Positions 1-8,329 of a stretch of 64,000 nt of DNA are shown one piece after another. A model generated the notes under the pieces. That model made no database searches, was not told where the DNA came from, and worked only from the letters and a program-made list of their open reading frames with translations. Numbering within the stretch: position 1 is the first letter of the stretch; every line of letters starts with the position of its first letter. This stretch comes from Crocinitomix sp044361315. GTDB lineage: Bacteria > Bacteroidota > Bacteroidia > Flavobacteriales_D > Crocinitomicaceae. A program made the position numbers and the translations under genes. The DNA lies in contig JBIKJA010000003.1 of assembly GCA_044361315.1 (NCBI GenBank), positions 62,001 to 126,000 of the forward strand, written 5' to 3'.

Positions 1-1094
1 TTATTTGTTGTTTTTCCAAATCCAGCTCCTTCATCTTTTAAAGAATTTAACACCAGCAAATCTAATTTTTTTCGGTTAAATTTTTCTGTGGCATGTGCCA
101 TTTCATTGGTTGTCTCTAATGCAAATCCTACCAAAAACTGAGGCGTTTTCTTGTTTTCACCCGCCCAAGCTAAGATGTCAGGATTTTTAGTTAATTGCAA
201 GGTTAACTCGTTGTCTTTTTTCTTAATTTTTTCATCGGTAGGGGCAATTGGACGATAATCGGCAACAGCGGCACTAAAAATTCCGATGTCACATTTCTCC
301 CAAACCAATTCAACCGCAGCTTTCATTTGTACAGCGGTTGTGACAGGTACAACTTTTATCCGATGGTCTTTTACTTTTTCATTGGTTGGACCTGTTACCA
401 AAATTACATTTGCACCGCGATCGGCTAAAGCATCTGCCAAAAGAATACCTGTTTTACCACTTGAGTGATTACCAATAAAACGTACAGGATCAATTGGCTC
501 GTAGGTAGGGCCTCCGGTGACTAGCACTGTTTTGTTTTTTAATTTTGAAGAAAGTTGAAAGTATTCATCAATTAATTCGGCGATCGTTTCGGGTTCTTCC
601 ATACGCCCTTTTCCTTCTAGGCCACTCGCTAATTCACCGTCGGTTGGTTCAATTACTTTAATCCCTTTTTCAGAAAGAAGTTTCAGATTTTCTTGCGTTG
701 AGAAATGAGCGAACATATCTAAATCCATCGCAGGAGCAATCCAAACGGGACAGCGGCTACTAAGGTAGGTGGCCAATAAAATATTGTCACAGTTACCACT
801 CACCAATTTAGATAGTGTGCTGGCAGAGCATGGCGCTATTATAATGATATCAGCCCAAAGGCCAAGTTCGACATGGTTTTCCCATTCACCTTCTTTGTTT
901 TTAATAAACTCAAGAATGACAGGATTTTTGGATAAGGTAGCTAAAGTTAATGAGGAAATAAAATCCAGTGAAGAGGGAGTCATAATAACTTTTACCTCGG
1001 CACCTAGTTTTATTAAAGATCGAATTAAATAAGCTGATTTATATGCAGCTATACTTCCTGTTACGCCAACTATGATTTTTTTGCCAAAAAGCAT
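1..1094 (-). CDS. coaBC: Bifunctional phosphopantothenoylcysteine decarboxylase / phosphopantothenate-cysteine ligase (3' end outside window)
   Basis: Catalyses two successive steps of coenzyme A synthesis: CTP-dependent ligation of cysteine to phosphopantothenate, then FMN-dependent decarboxylation. Reading from the ATG at 1094 gives 364 residues without a stop. The N-terminal CoaC flavoprotein domain shows GVTGSIAAYKS (10-20), the active-site His in ENHVELG (His74) and PAMDLDM (121-127). The CoaB domain starts near 188 with VTGGPTYEPIDPVRFIGNHSSG and carries the KKKDNELTLQLTKNPDIL region. Family length is about 400, so about 40 residues are missing beyond base 1. The TTA at bases 1-3 is not in frame and is not the stop. 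The substrate-clamp segment reads LASGLEGKGRM, with Ser157 where E. coli has Cys158; I believe this is usual in Bacteroidetes. It follows rpoZ by 5 bases in one transcription unit with bamD. Confidence 0.95.
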   Translation of the reverse strand, partial: MLFGKKIIVGVTGSIAAYKSAYLIRSLIKLGAEVKVIMTPSSLDFISSLTLATLSKNPVILEFIKNKEGEWENHVELGLWADIIIIAPCSASTLSKLVSGNCDNILLATYLSSRCPVWIAPAMDLDMFAHFSTQENLKLLSEKGIKVIEPTDGELASGLEGKGRMEEPETIAELIDEYFQLSSKLKNKTVLVTGGPTYEPIDPVRFIGNHSSGKTGILLADALADRGANVILVTGPTNEKVKDHRIKVVPVTTAVQMKAAVELVWEKCDIGIFSAAVADYRPIAPTDEKIKKKDNELTLQLTKNPDILAWAGENKKTPQFLVGFALETTNEMAHATEKFNRKKLDLLVLNSLKDEGAGFGKTTN

Positions 1095-1099
1095 TTTGT

Positions 1100-1432
1100 T
1101 TAATTTGCCTCTTCTGAAGCATCTCTTACATACACTTTTCCACTTACATATTCTTGGATAGCGATAGCAACAGGTTTAGGTAAACCTTCGTAAAATTTAG
1201 AGATTTCAATTTGTTCTCTATTTTCGAAAATTTCTTCTAAATTATCTGTGGTTGATGCGAATTCTGCAAGTTTGTTGGTCAACTCTTCTCGCATTTCAGC
1301 ACTAATTTGGTTTGAACGTTTTGCAATTGCGATCAACGACTCATAAATGTTCCCTGACTTATCAGAAATTGTTTCTAAATCTCTTGTGATAGTTGAACGT
1401 TCTGCGTTGGTGTTCTTATAATTAATACTCAT
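1100..1432 (-). CDS. rpoZ: DNA-directed RNA polymerase omega subunit (Rpb6-type)
   Basis: A 110-residue Bacteroidetes-type omega subunit, which helps assemble and stabilise the beta-prime subunit of RNA polymerase. The recognisable core is NIYESLIAIAKRSNQISAEM (about residues 28-47), the helix that clamps beta-prime, followed by EELTNKLAEF. The C-terminal part (FYEGLPKPVAIAIQEYVSGKVY) is typical of the phylum's version and absent from the E. coli protein. It lies between bamD (14-base gap) and coaBC (5-base gap), a conserved order in Bacteroidetes. Earlier annotations often left this protein hypothetical because similarity to E. coli RpoZ is weak. Confidence 0.88.
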   Translation of the reverse strand: MSINYKNTNAERSTITRDLETISDKSGNIYESLIAIAKRSNQISAEMREELTNKLAEFASTTDNLEEIFENREQIEISKFYEGLPKPVAIAIQEYVSGKVYVRDASEEAN

Positions 1433-1446
1433 ATCTTCGTTTTTCC

Positions 1447-2268
1447 TTAGTTAATTTCTTTAAACTCTTCAATTGCCTTTTCCGTTTGCTTTTTGATGCC
1501 ATTTAATTCATCAAGTTTATTAGAATCCGGAAAGAGGGATGCAAATGTACGATAACTTTTGAGAGTATTGTTGAGACGCTCCATTTTTTTCTCATCAATA
1601 CTGTTAATTGCTAATTTAAAATTGCTCAAAACCAATAAGTAATGAATTTCTTCCTTAAATGTTGACTCTGGAAATTTTTGCAAGGTTTGTTCGAGTGCAA
1701 CTACTGCCGAGTTGTAATTTTCAGTTTTGTAATAAAGTTTGGCGTATTCAAATTGTTTCAATTCAAGTTTCGCTCTTAAATTATCCATGATCTGATTACA
1801 AGAGTCGATTCTTGAACTTGATGGGTACTCGTCAATAAAAATCTGTAATTGATCCAATGCATTATAGGTTTCTGTTTGGTCCAGCGAATACTCGGGCGAA
1901 TTTTTAACAGAACAAATTGCGCTCAGGAACAAAGCTTCCTCGGCGAGATTACTTTTTGGATATTTACGGATAAAACGTTTAAAATAATAACCTGACAAAT
2001 AATAATCATCCGTCTTATAATTGGCCATGCAATAAATGAAGTTGAGATTTTCTCCTTCGGTAGTTAAACTATAATATGGCATGATGTCTTCTAAAAGCGT
2101 TATTGATTTTAGATAGTCTTCATTTTCGTAATATTGAATGGCAGCATTTTTTTTCTCCTCATTCGTAGCTTCAGATCCCTTTTTGATCATTTTTTGATAA
2201 TCTGAACATGATGTCAGCTCACCAAAAGCAACTATCAACAAAACAAAATAGACTCTTTTTAAACTCAT
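1447..2268 (-). CDS. bamD: Outer membrane protein assembly factor BamD (lipoprotein)
   Basis: Lipoprotein of the beta-barrel assembly machine that inserts outer membrane proteins. The start is placed at 2268, not at an upstream in-frame ATG (2331), because this gives a clean lipoprotein signal peptide: MSLKRVYF, a hydrophobic stretch, then lipobox LTSC with Cys21. The mature part is made of TPR-like helical pairs (ENEDYLKSITLLEDIMPYY, YYLSGYYFKRFIRKYPKSNLAEEALF, YNSAVVALEQTLQKFPESTF), the BamD/YfiO pattern, over 273 residues in total. It heads a bamD-rpoZ-coaBC unit; a TATCTTTG box lies just upstream. Confidence 0.9.
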   Translation of the reverse strand: MSLKRVYFVLLIVAFGELTSCSDYQKMIKKGSEATNEEKKNAAIQYYENEDYLKSITLLEDIMPYYSLTTEGENLNFIYCMANYKTDDYYLSGYYFKRFIRKYPKSNLAEEALFLSAICSVKNSPEYSLDQTETYNALDQLQIFIDEYPSSSRIDSCNQIMDNLRAKLELKQFEYAKLYYKTENYNSAVVALEQTLQKFPESTFKEEIHYLLVLSNFKLAINSIDEKKMERLNNTLKSYRTFASLFPDSNKLDELNGIKKQTEKAIEEFKEIN

Positions 2269-2289
2269 TATTTTACCGTATTTCAAATG

Positions 2290-2297
2290 CAAAGATA
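2290..2297 (-). promoter_or_regulatory. -7 promoter box upstream of bamD
   Basis: On the minus strand this reads TATCTTTG, matching the Bacteroidetes -7 consensus TAnnTTTG, 22 bases upstream of the chosen bamD start. No clear -33 TTTG is visible at the expected distance. Its position downstream of the alternative ATG at 2331 supports the shorter start. Confidence 0.5.
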
Positions 2298-2441
2298 CAT
2301 TTAGATTTGTTAAGTAATGTGAAAATATCATAGCGTAAACGATAAAATGTGAATAAAATTTTACGATTTATTGGTTTTATCTTAATTTTCATAATAATTT
2401 CGCAGGATATTATACGATTAACAGCTTGAAAAAAAAAGAAT

Positions 2442-3707
2442 ATGGCTATAGATATATTTGAAAAGATTAAGGCAAATAGAGGTCCAATCGGGCAACACGC
2501 CAAAGGGGTACATGGCTATTTTACTTTCCCTAAATTGGAAGGACCTATTGGAAATAAAATGGTATTTAGAGGGAAAGAGTGTTTAGTTTGGAGTATCAAT
2601 AACTATCTAGGCCTAGCAAACCATCCCGAAGTAAGAAAAGCAGATGCTGATGCCGCTGCGAATTGGGGATTGGCTTACCCAATGGGTGCACGAATGATGA
2701 CAGGTCAAACTTCTGAGCATGAAGCATTGGAGAGAGAGTTGGCAGATTTCATGGAAAAAGAAGATTCTATTTTGTTAAATTTTGGCTACCAAGGTATTCT
2801 TTCTGCAATCGATTGTTTAGTAGATAGAAAAGATGTAATTGTGTATGACAGCGAATCGCATGCGTGTATTATTGATGGTGTGCGTTTACATGCTGGAAAA
2901 AGATATGTTTTCCAACACAACGACATGGAAAGCTTTGCAAAACAAATGGAACGAGCTACTAAATTAGCTGGTGAAAATGGTGGCGGAATTTTAGTAATTA
3001 CTGAAGGTGTTTTTGGAATGGCTGGTGATCAAGGTAAATTAAAAGAAATTGCTGAGTTCAGAACTTCAGGTAAATTTAACTTTAGATTAATGGTAGATGA
3101 CGCTCACGGTTTTGGTACGTTGGGTGAAAAAGGAATGGGTGTTGGCGAATTGCAAGGAGTTCAGAAAGAAATTGATGTTTATTTTGGAACTTTCGCTAAA
3201 TCAATGGCTTCAATCGGTGCTTTTATCGCATCAACCGAGGATATTGTAGAATATTTGCGTTATAATATGCGTTCTCAAATGTTTGCAAAAGCATTGCCAA
3301 TGCCTTTGGTAATTGGTGCAAGAAAACGATTAGAATTATTAAGAACACAACCTGCTCTTAAAGAAAACTTGTGGAAAATCACCAAAGCTTTGCAATCTGG
3401 ATTAAGAGAAGCAGGATTTAATATTGGACATACAAATACCCCTGTTACGCCTGTTTTCTTAGAAGGATCATTGGCAGAAGCAACAAATATTACTTTTGAC
3501 ATGCGTGAAAATTATAATATTTTCTGTTCAATCGTTGTTTATCCGGTAGTACCACGAGATGTAATTATGTTACGTTTGATTCCGACTGCTGTGCATACCT
3601 TAGAAGATGTCGCTTACACAATTGAAACATTCAAAAAGGTACAAATTGGACTTAAAGAAGGAAAATACAAAGCTGAAAATTTAGCGAAAGTTGAGGTAGA
3701 CAAATAG
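2442..3707 (+). CDS. PLP-dependent alpha-oxoamine synthase (serine palmitoyltransferase / CapA-like or KBL/BioF-like)
   Basis: A 421-residue fold-type I PLP enzyme of the alpha-oxoamine synthase family, which joins an acyl-CoA to an amino acid with loss of CO2. Visible landmarks: NNYLGLANHPEV near 54, the VDDAHGFGTLG motif (Asp219-His222), and the PLP lysine in GTFAKSMAS (Lys253). Family members include BioF, 2-amino-3-ketobutyrate CoA ligase, serine palmitoyltransferase (sphingolipids) and cysteate acyltransferase CapA (sulfonolipids/capnine). No biotin genes or threonine dehydrogenase lie nearby, and length and N-terminus resemble the Bacteroidetes lipid enzymes, so a long-chain base role is my preferred inference. 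It is monocistronic, ended by a strong hairpin terminator. Confidence 0.85.
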   Translation: MAIDIFEKIKANRGPIGQHAKGVHGYFTFPKLEGPIGNKMVFRGKECLVWSINNYLGLANHPEVRKADADAAANWGLAYPMGARMMTGQTSEHEALERELADFMEKEDSILLNFGYQGILSAIDCLVDRKDVIVYDSESHACIIDGVRLHAGKRYVFQHNDMESFAKQMERATKLAGENGGGILVITEGVFGMAGDQGKLKEIAEFRTSGKFNFRLMVDDAHGFGTLGEKGMGVGELQGVQKEIDVYFGTFAKSMASIGAFIASTEDIVEYLRYNMRSQMFAKALPMPLVIGARKRLELLRTQPALKENLWKITKALQSGLREAGFNIGHTNTPVTPVFLEGSLAEATNITFDMRENYNIFCSIVVYPVVPRDVIMLRLIPTAVHTLEDVAYTIETFKKVQIGLKEGKYKAENLAKVEVDK

Positions 3708-3726
3708 TCTTCTTTACAAGATATAT

Positions 3727-3761
3727 AAAAGTGCGTTCCCGATCGGGGACGCACTTTTTTT
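3727..3761 (+). terminator. Rho-independent terminator of the alpha-oxoamine synthase gene
   Basis: Perfectly matched stem AAAAGTGCGT / ACGCACTTTT extended by CCC/GGG, a short GATC loop, and a run of T on the plus strand, 20 bases after the stop codon. Confidence 0.88.
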
Positions 3762-3774
3762 ATTCGATAAAAAG

Positions 3775-3811
3775 AAAGAAGGGTGTCACGACTGCTCGGA
3801 CACCCTTCTTT
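3775..3811 (-). terminator. Terminator of the minus-strand thioredoxin gene (probably bidirectional)
   Basis: Inverted repeat AAAGAAGGGTGTC / GACACCCTTCTTT around an 11-base loop. On the minus strand it is followed by a T-rich tract and lies 13 bases past the thioredoxin stop. It sits back to back with the preceding terminator between two convergent genes. Confidence 0.8.
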
Positions 3812-3823
3812 TACTCAATTGAT

Positions 3824-4288
3824 CTATTTTTTTGTTGCGATCACTGTTTTTCCAATTTCTAAAAATTCTTTTGCTTGATGCATACCAAGTTTTTGAAAAA
3901 CGATTATTTCCGAAGCATTCACAAAATAAAGTGTTGGATAAGCTTCTAGTTTAAATTTAGTTGAAAGTCTTTTTCCATCTGGATTTTTTTCCATATCCAT
4001 TTTATAATTGATGAAATTGGCGTTGAAGTAGGCACCTACTTGAGCATCTTTAAAAGTGGTGTTTGACATTACTTTACATGGCCCACACCACGAAGCGTAA
4101 GCATCTAAAAAGATGATTTTGTTTTTAGCTTTAGCCTCAAGCAAGGCCTCTTGCCACGTTCCAGTGAAAAAATTTATTCCAACGGTTTCTTCGGTTGGTG
4201 AAAAACGGTGTGTCGCTTTTCCAAGGGATGCCGTTGCCATTTGAGCAAAAGTCAAAAAGACGGCGAGTATGATCAGATTTGTTTTCAT
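3824..4288 (-). CDS. Exported thioredoxin-fold thiol:disulfide protein
   Basis: A 154-residue protein with an N-terminal signal peptide (MKTNLIILAVFLTFAQMATAS, cleavage near Ala20) followed by one thioredoxin domain. The redox motif is WCGPC in DAYASWCGPCKVM at about 67-71, and the cis-proline is in LEAYPTLYFV. The spacing resembles the Thioredoxin_7 / DsbD-gamma-like group that works on periplasmic proteins. It is expected to reduce or isomerise periplasmic disulfides; the partner is not shown. It is monocistronic between two convergent or divergent neighbours. Confidence 0.85.
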   Translation of the reverse strand: MKTNLIILAVFLTFAQMATASLGKATHRFSPTEETVGINFFTGTWQEALLEAKAKNKIIFLDAYASWCGPCKVMSNTTFKDAQVGAYFNANFINYKMDMEKNPDGKRLSTKFKLEAYPTLYFVNASEIIVFQKLGMHQAKEFLEIGKTVIATKK

Positions 4289-4348
4289 TTAATGCTATTT
4301 ATGAAATGTTATTTAAATATTGTTTAACTTCAATCAAATTTTGTTCCA

Positions 4349-5353
4349 ATGTATAAAGATCTGGTTTATGCTGACGATTTGTCGCCTGATTTCTTGCAAG
4401 AAGTGCATACTTTTTTGGAAGAATGGGGGAGTGAACAAACATGGATTGAAGTGTATACTTCAGGTTCGACTGGGACTCCCAAAAAAACAATCCTACAAAA
4501 AGCAAACCTCTTGCAATCTGCCTTAGCAACTGGAAAATTTTTTAATTTTCAACCGAATCAAACTATTTTATTGAGTTTATCGCCGAAATACATTGCGGGT
4601 AAATTAATGATTGTTCGTGCTATTGCACATTCTATGAAATTGTTTGTTGCGCCTAATCAAGAAAATCCGTTGTTAAATTTAAACCAAGAAAGTGTTGATT
4701 TTGCTGGGTTTGTGCCTTATCAAGTGGCTGCGATTTTGAAAAATGAGCAAACAAGGAAAGTTTACGAAAATATTAAACAGGTGATTATTGGAGGAGCAGC
4801 TTTGAACGAAAGTTTGGAGGATGAATTAAGGTTGTTAAAAAATCAATCGTACGCCACATTTGGAATGACGGAAACGTTGACGCATTTTGCACTGAAAGAC
4901 CTTTCTAAAAAAGGAAACCCCTATGTTTGTTTGCCTGGAATTTCAATTGAAGTGAATGAACGTTCGTGTTTGGTGATTGAAAAAAATAGAATTTTTGATC
5001 GAATTGTGACGAATGACCTTGTGGAGATAATTAATAAAAATGAATTTATTTGGAAAGGCCGAGCGGATTTTGTGATTAATACGGCTGGAATTAAAATTCA
5101 CCCCGAATTACTTGAAGCTAAAATTGGAAAATTTTTCCCGAACCACCGGTTTTATTTTTATGGCAGAGCAAGTGAACGCTTTGGCCAAGAATTGATTCTG
5201 TACATTGAAAGCGACATTGATTTCGATATTTCTGAACTTTCAAAAAAATTAAAGGCGGTGTTAATTGGCTACGAATTCCCTAAAGAATTGGTGGTGATTA
5301 AAAAATTTGACTTAACCCCAACAGGAAAAATTATCCGAAAATTGTACGAATAA
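4349..5353 (+). CDS. menE: AMP-binding acyl-CoA ligase, MenE-like (o-succinylbenzoate-CoA ligase)
   Basis: A compact 334-residue member of the ANL adenylating superfamily. It carries the phosphate-binding loop YTSGSTGTPKK (about 36-46), the ATP motif YATFGMTET, the hinge motif GRAD and the C-terminal catalytic Lys in PTGKIIRK. The unusually short N-terminal region is typical of Bacteroidetes MenE, which activates o-succinylbenzoate for menaquinone synthesis. No other men genes are adjacent in the window, so the substrate is inferred from length and family alone. It is monocistronic. Confidence 0.75.
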   Translation: MYKDLVYADDLSPDFLQEVHTFLEEWGSEQTWIEVYTSGSTGTPKKTILQKANLLQSALATGKFFNFQPNQTILLSLSPKYIAGKLMIVRAIAHSMKLFVAPNQENPLLNLNQESVDFAGFVPYQVAAILKNEQTRKVYENIKQVIIGGAALNESLEDELRLLKNQSYATFGMTETLTHFALKDLSKKGNPYVCLPGISIEVNERSCLVIEKNRIFDRIVTNDLVEIINKNEFIWKGRADFVINTAGIKIHPELLEAKIGKFFPNHRFYFYGRASERFGQELILYIESDIDFDISELSKKLKAVLIGYEFPKELVVIKKFDLTPTGKIIRKLYE

Positions 5354-5406
5354 ATCCTCGCCTGAATTTACTATTCGCAGAAAGGTTATTATGCCACTTA
5401 AATTTT

Positions 5407-5532
5407 GCGTTAATGATGGGCGCGGCAGCTCTCTGACAATCACGACGAACACGGTTTTATAACCGTGATGTCGGGATGGCAGGGACTAGAGCAGACAGCA
5501 TGGTTGTACCATTTTTTTGGTGCAAAACGCCC
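5407..5532 (-). repeat. Dispersed structured repeat, copy 1 (minus orientation)
   Basis: Read on the minus strand this begins GGGCGTT and ends AACGC, which can pair. Between them are the two conserved cores GCTGTCTGCTCTAGTC and GAGCTGCCGCGCCCATC, each followed or preceded by variable hairpins (CACGGTTATAAAACCGTG is one). The same architecture recurs at 10917-11033 and 46374-46488, and in degenerate form at 6358-6501 and 11098-11245. It lies between menE and the convergent CPBP gene. Confidence 0.75.
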
Positions 5533-5572
5533 AAAAACCATCCTTAAATTAAGTTAAAGTGAGCTGTTTACA

Positions 5573-6127
5573 CTAACTATTCCCTCGTTTAAGATAGAGC
5601 AAGAGTACGAAATCATAACTAAAATGTCCGGCAATGGCGTGCCATAAACTGAAGTCTCGTGCTGCCCAACCAAGTACACCAATAAACAAAGTAAGCAGCA
5701 TGCCTAGGAAACATTTTTTCCAATTTTTAATTGAATAATAGCCATGAATGGCAACAAAAAAAATAGCTGTTATCCAAATTCCCACCACAGGTTGAATGGC
5801 ACCTCGAAAAAAAATCTCTTCGCCTACACCTGCGCAAATAGAAAGATAAACGGCTCGCCAACGGGTAATTCTAAATCCAACTAACAAGTTTTTGTAATCC
5901 TTAAACGCGGTTTCGAAAAAAGTTAATTCGCTGAGCCAAATGATAAAAAGGCCGAATAAAATACCCGCCGAAAGAAAAAGAGGAATTTCAAAAAGGGTGT
6001 GAAAGGGAAGTACAAATAATTCGCTAAAGTGACGGTTGGTAAAATAGAGAATTGGCCAAGCAAGGAGCGGAAATGCGAGCAGGGTTGCTAAACCCATAAA
6101 CCATAAAGAGGAAAATATTTTACGCAC
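5573..6127 (-). CDS. CPBP-family intramembrane glutamic endopeptidase
   Basis: A 184-residue polytopic membrane protein with about five hydrophobic helices. The CPBP (CAAX/ABI) signature is present: GVGEEIFFRG (glutamate pair, about 102-111), FVAIHGYYS with the second motif His, and HAIAGHFSYDF with the third. Known members are Rce1-like membrane proteases or bacteriocin-immunity-type proteins; the substrate here cannot be told. It stands alone, with a repeat element at its 3' side. Confidence 0.85.
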   Translation of the reverse strand: MRKIFSSLWFMGLATLLAFPLLAWPILYFTNRHFSELFVLPFHTLFEIPLFLSAGILFGLFIIWLSELTFFETAFKDYKNLLVGFRITRWRAVYLSICAGVGEEIFFRGAIQPVVGIWITAIFFVAIHGYYSIKNWKKCFLGMLLTLFIGVLGWAARDFSLWHAIAGHFSYDFVLLLYLKRGNS

Positions 6128-6357
6128 TTCAGTTTTTTAAAGCTCAAATTTAGGTATAAATTGAATGGTTTTATTGTTTCTTGAATTCGAATAATTGATT
6201 GATGTAAACGAAAAACAATTTGAAATTGAACTTGCCGCCTTTTTCAGTTGAATGCGAGAAGAATAATGTAATTTAAATAAAAAAAGCACGGAATAATGAT
6301 GTATAATCCTTTGCTAGAATAGTTTGGGAAAATACCATACATCTCAACTATATCGTC

Positions 6358-6501
6358 GGGATCGTTGGGGGTCGGAGTTCTAGCCCCCGATTTATTAAAG
6401 GTGCTTTCTTTAAAGTTTTAATATTGATTTTAATCACCAGATGATTTGAGGGTAACTACTTAACCGCCTTTAATAAGAGCTCCGCGTATATCTCTTTTGC
6501 G
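6358..6501 (+). repeat. Probable degenerate copy of the dispersed structured repeat
   Basis: This stretch fills most of the 458-base gap before the MscS gene. It has a GGGATCGTTGGGGGTCGG start, a TTCTAGCCCC core remnant, and a 3' block GAGCTCCGCGTATATC then TTTTGCG that lines up with GAGCTGCCGCTTCAATC then ACGC of the better copies. The arms TTATTAAAGG (6392-6401) and CCTTTAATAA (6467-6476) form a perfect 10-bp stem at the position of the second hairpin. Assignment to the family is tentative. Confidence 0.45.
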
Positions 6502-6547
6502 TTTATTTTAGTTTATCTTTTTAAGCAGTTAAGTTTCAACTTTATCC

Positions 6548-6555
6548 TACCTTTG
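6548..6555 (+). promoter_or_regulatory. -7 promoter box of the MscS-type gene
   Basis: TACCTTTG, matching TAnnTTTG, 31 bases before the ATG at 6586. No good -33 element is seen. Confidence 0.5.
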
Positions 6556-6585
6556 CACCAGTGATTTTAAAGAGAGGATAAAAAA

Positions 6586-7896
6586 ATGGCATTTTTTTTA
6601 AATTCGGATTTTGGGTGGTTTGAACAAACCAAAAGAGAAGAGATGATTCACTGGTTGAATGAATTACTGCGCGATGCGGGTGTGCATGGCGACACCAGAA
6701 TTTATTCAAGAACCATCATTCTTTTGCTTTGTTCCGTTTTAATTTCAATTATTTTGTGGTGGATTACTACCAATGTCGTTGGGCGTTTGATACATCGAAT
6801 TTTACGAAAATCAAAAACACATTGGCACGAACATTTAAAGAAAAATAAGTTTTTTACTGCCCTTGCCCACCTTGTGCCACTTTTGTTTTTTGAGATCATG
6901 GTGCGAACAGTCTTTATTGATTTTCCTGTAATTCTGAGTTTTTTATTGAGGATGATAGATGTAACCATTGTCCTTATTACACTTTACATTATCATTCGCT
7001 TTTTAAACACCTTGGGCGATGTTTTATTGGACAAACCTAAATTAAATGACAAACCAGTTGCCTCCTACATTCAATTGAGTAAAATCGTCATTACCATTCT
7101 TTTAATCGTATTAATGGTTTCTATCGCGTTTAATATCGATCCTATTGTGATTGTAACTTCGATGGGGGCATTAACGGCAATTTTGCTTTTAATTTTTAAG
7201 GATACAATTTTGGGTTTTGTTGGAAGTATTCAGTTGGCGGCTAATGACATGATTCGAATTGGCGATTGGATTACCATGGAGAAATTTGGGGCAGATGGGT
7301 ATGTCACGGAAATAAATCTTGCCACCATTAAAATTCAAAATTTTGATAAAACAATCACTACCATTCCGACCTATTCTTTTATCTCTGACTCTTTTAAAAA
7401 TTGGCGAGGGATGTTGGATTCGGATGGACGCCGCGTAATGCGGTCAATCAATATTAAAATTCAGTCAGTTAAATTCTGTACCCCAGAGTTATTGGAAAAA
7501 TTGGCTGAAATTGAAATCATTCGCAATTATATCAATACAAAGCAAGCCGAAATTAATGAGTACAACGAAAAAAATAATATCAATCGGCAAGTATTATTAA
7601 ACGGACTCAATCAAACCAATTTAGGAATTTTCCGACATTATGTCACAACTTATTTAAACACCAACCCTGCCATAAATTCGGGAATGGATTTAATGGTACG
7701 CCAACTTGAGCCTACAGATAAGGGAGTTCCGGTTCAATTATATGCTTTCACCATCAATAAAAAATGGGCTGATTATGAAGCAATAATGGCCGACATTTTT
7801 GATCACTTATTGGCATCTGTTCAATATTTTGAATTAGAAGTATTTGAGCAACCCGCAGGTTCTGACATGCGAATTATCGCTAAGGGAATTGATTAA
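6586..7896 (+). CDS. Mechanosensitive ion channel, MscS superfamily (YbdG/MscM-like)
   Basis: A 436-residue inner membrane protein expected to open on membrane tension and relieve osmotic downshock. About five N-terminal transmembrane helices precede the pore helix region (VTSMGALTAILLLIFKDTILGFVGSIQLAANDMIRIGDWI, roughly 196-235), followed by the beta domain typical of MscS (DGYVTEINLATIKIQNFD, TTIPTYSFI) and a mixed alpha/beta cytoplasmic end. Length and the extended C-terminal domain with the charged insertion (QAEINEYNEKNNINRQ) fit the YbdG branch better than E. coli MscS (286 residues). It is a single-gene unit. Confidence 0.9.
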   Translation: MAFFLNSDFGWFEQTKREEMIHWLNELLRDAGVHGDTRIYSRTIILLLCSVLISIILWWITTNVVGRLIHRILRKSKTHWHEHLKKNKFFTALAHLVPLLFFEIMVRTVFIDFPVILSFLLRMIDVTIVLITLYIIIRFLNTLGDVLLDKPKLNDKPVASYIQLSKIVITILLIVLMVSIAFNIDPIVIVTSMGALTAILLLIFKDTILGFVGSIQLAANDMIRIGDWITMEKFGADGYVTEINLATIKIQNFDKTITTIPTYSFISDSFKNWRGMLDSDGRRVMRSINIKIQSVKFCTPELLEKLAEIEIIRNYINTKQAEINEYNEKNNINRQVLLNGLNQTNLGIFRHYVTTYLNTNPAINSGMDLMVRQLEPTDKGVPVQLYAFTINKKWADYEAIMADIFDHLLASVQYFELEVFEQPAGSDMRIIAKGID

Positions 7897-8235
7897 TTTA
7901 TACTTTCCTGTTTTTTTTGGATTCCATTTAAAAATCATTTTAGCAGGCTAAAATATAATTTTCATCAATTATTTATTAGTGCACCAGCCGATGTTGTAGT
8001 TGCTATGAATGTAGGATTAGATGATCGTTTTTTATTCAATCTTGACGCAGGTGATTTTACGATTGTCGGAGATTTATTGCTCACCCTCGCAAATACGTAT
8101 AGTCCAATTGACTTTGATTTGGAGGGAGGAGACTTAACCTGCGATAATATTGTGATTAGTTCTAGTGGTCCTTTACGCACTAATGGTGCTATACAATTTT
8201 TTGTCGATCAAGCTTCTCAAATAAATTGCGGTTAA
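7897..8235 (+). pseudogene. Remnant of a secreted repeat-rich protein (no valid 5' end)
   Basis: The frame is open from just after the MscS stop to a TAA at 8233-8235. Its recognisable part includes residues such as APADVVVAMNVGLDDRF, DAGDFTIVGDLLLTL and GGDLTCDNIVISSSGP. These short alternating beta-strand motifs with Asn/Gly/Asp turns resemble the internal repeats of large type IX-secreted surface proteins of this phylum. There is no signal peptide, sorting domain or convincing start (the first ATG is at 8005), so a decayed fragment is likelier than a 76-residue gene. The rest of the gap to 8329 shows nothing further. Confidence 0.35.
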
Positions 8236-8329
8236 TTTTCATGTACTTATATTAGGGGAGATCATTTATTTTTACTAAGGAAACTTCGTGAAACAATTGT
8301 TAGTGGTACACTAAAAATTCGTTTGGAGA

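Noticed and set aside
1..3. TTA at the left edge as the coaBC stop codon
   Set aside because: Counting from the ATG at 1094 puts codon boundaries at 3-5, so TTA at 1-3 is out of frame; the gene continues beyond the window.
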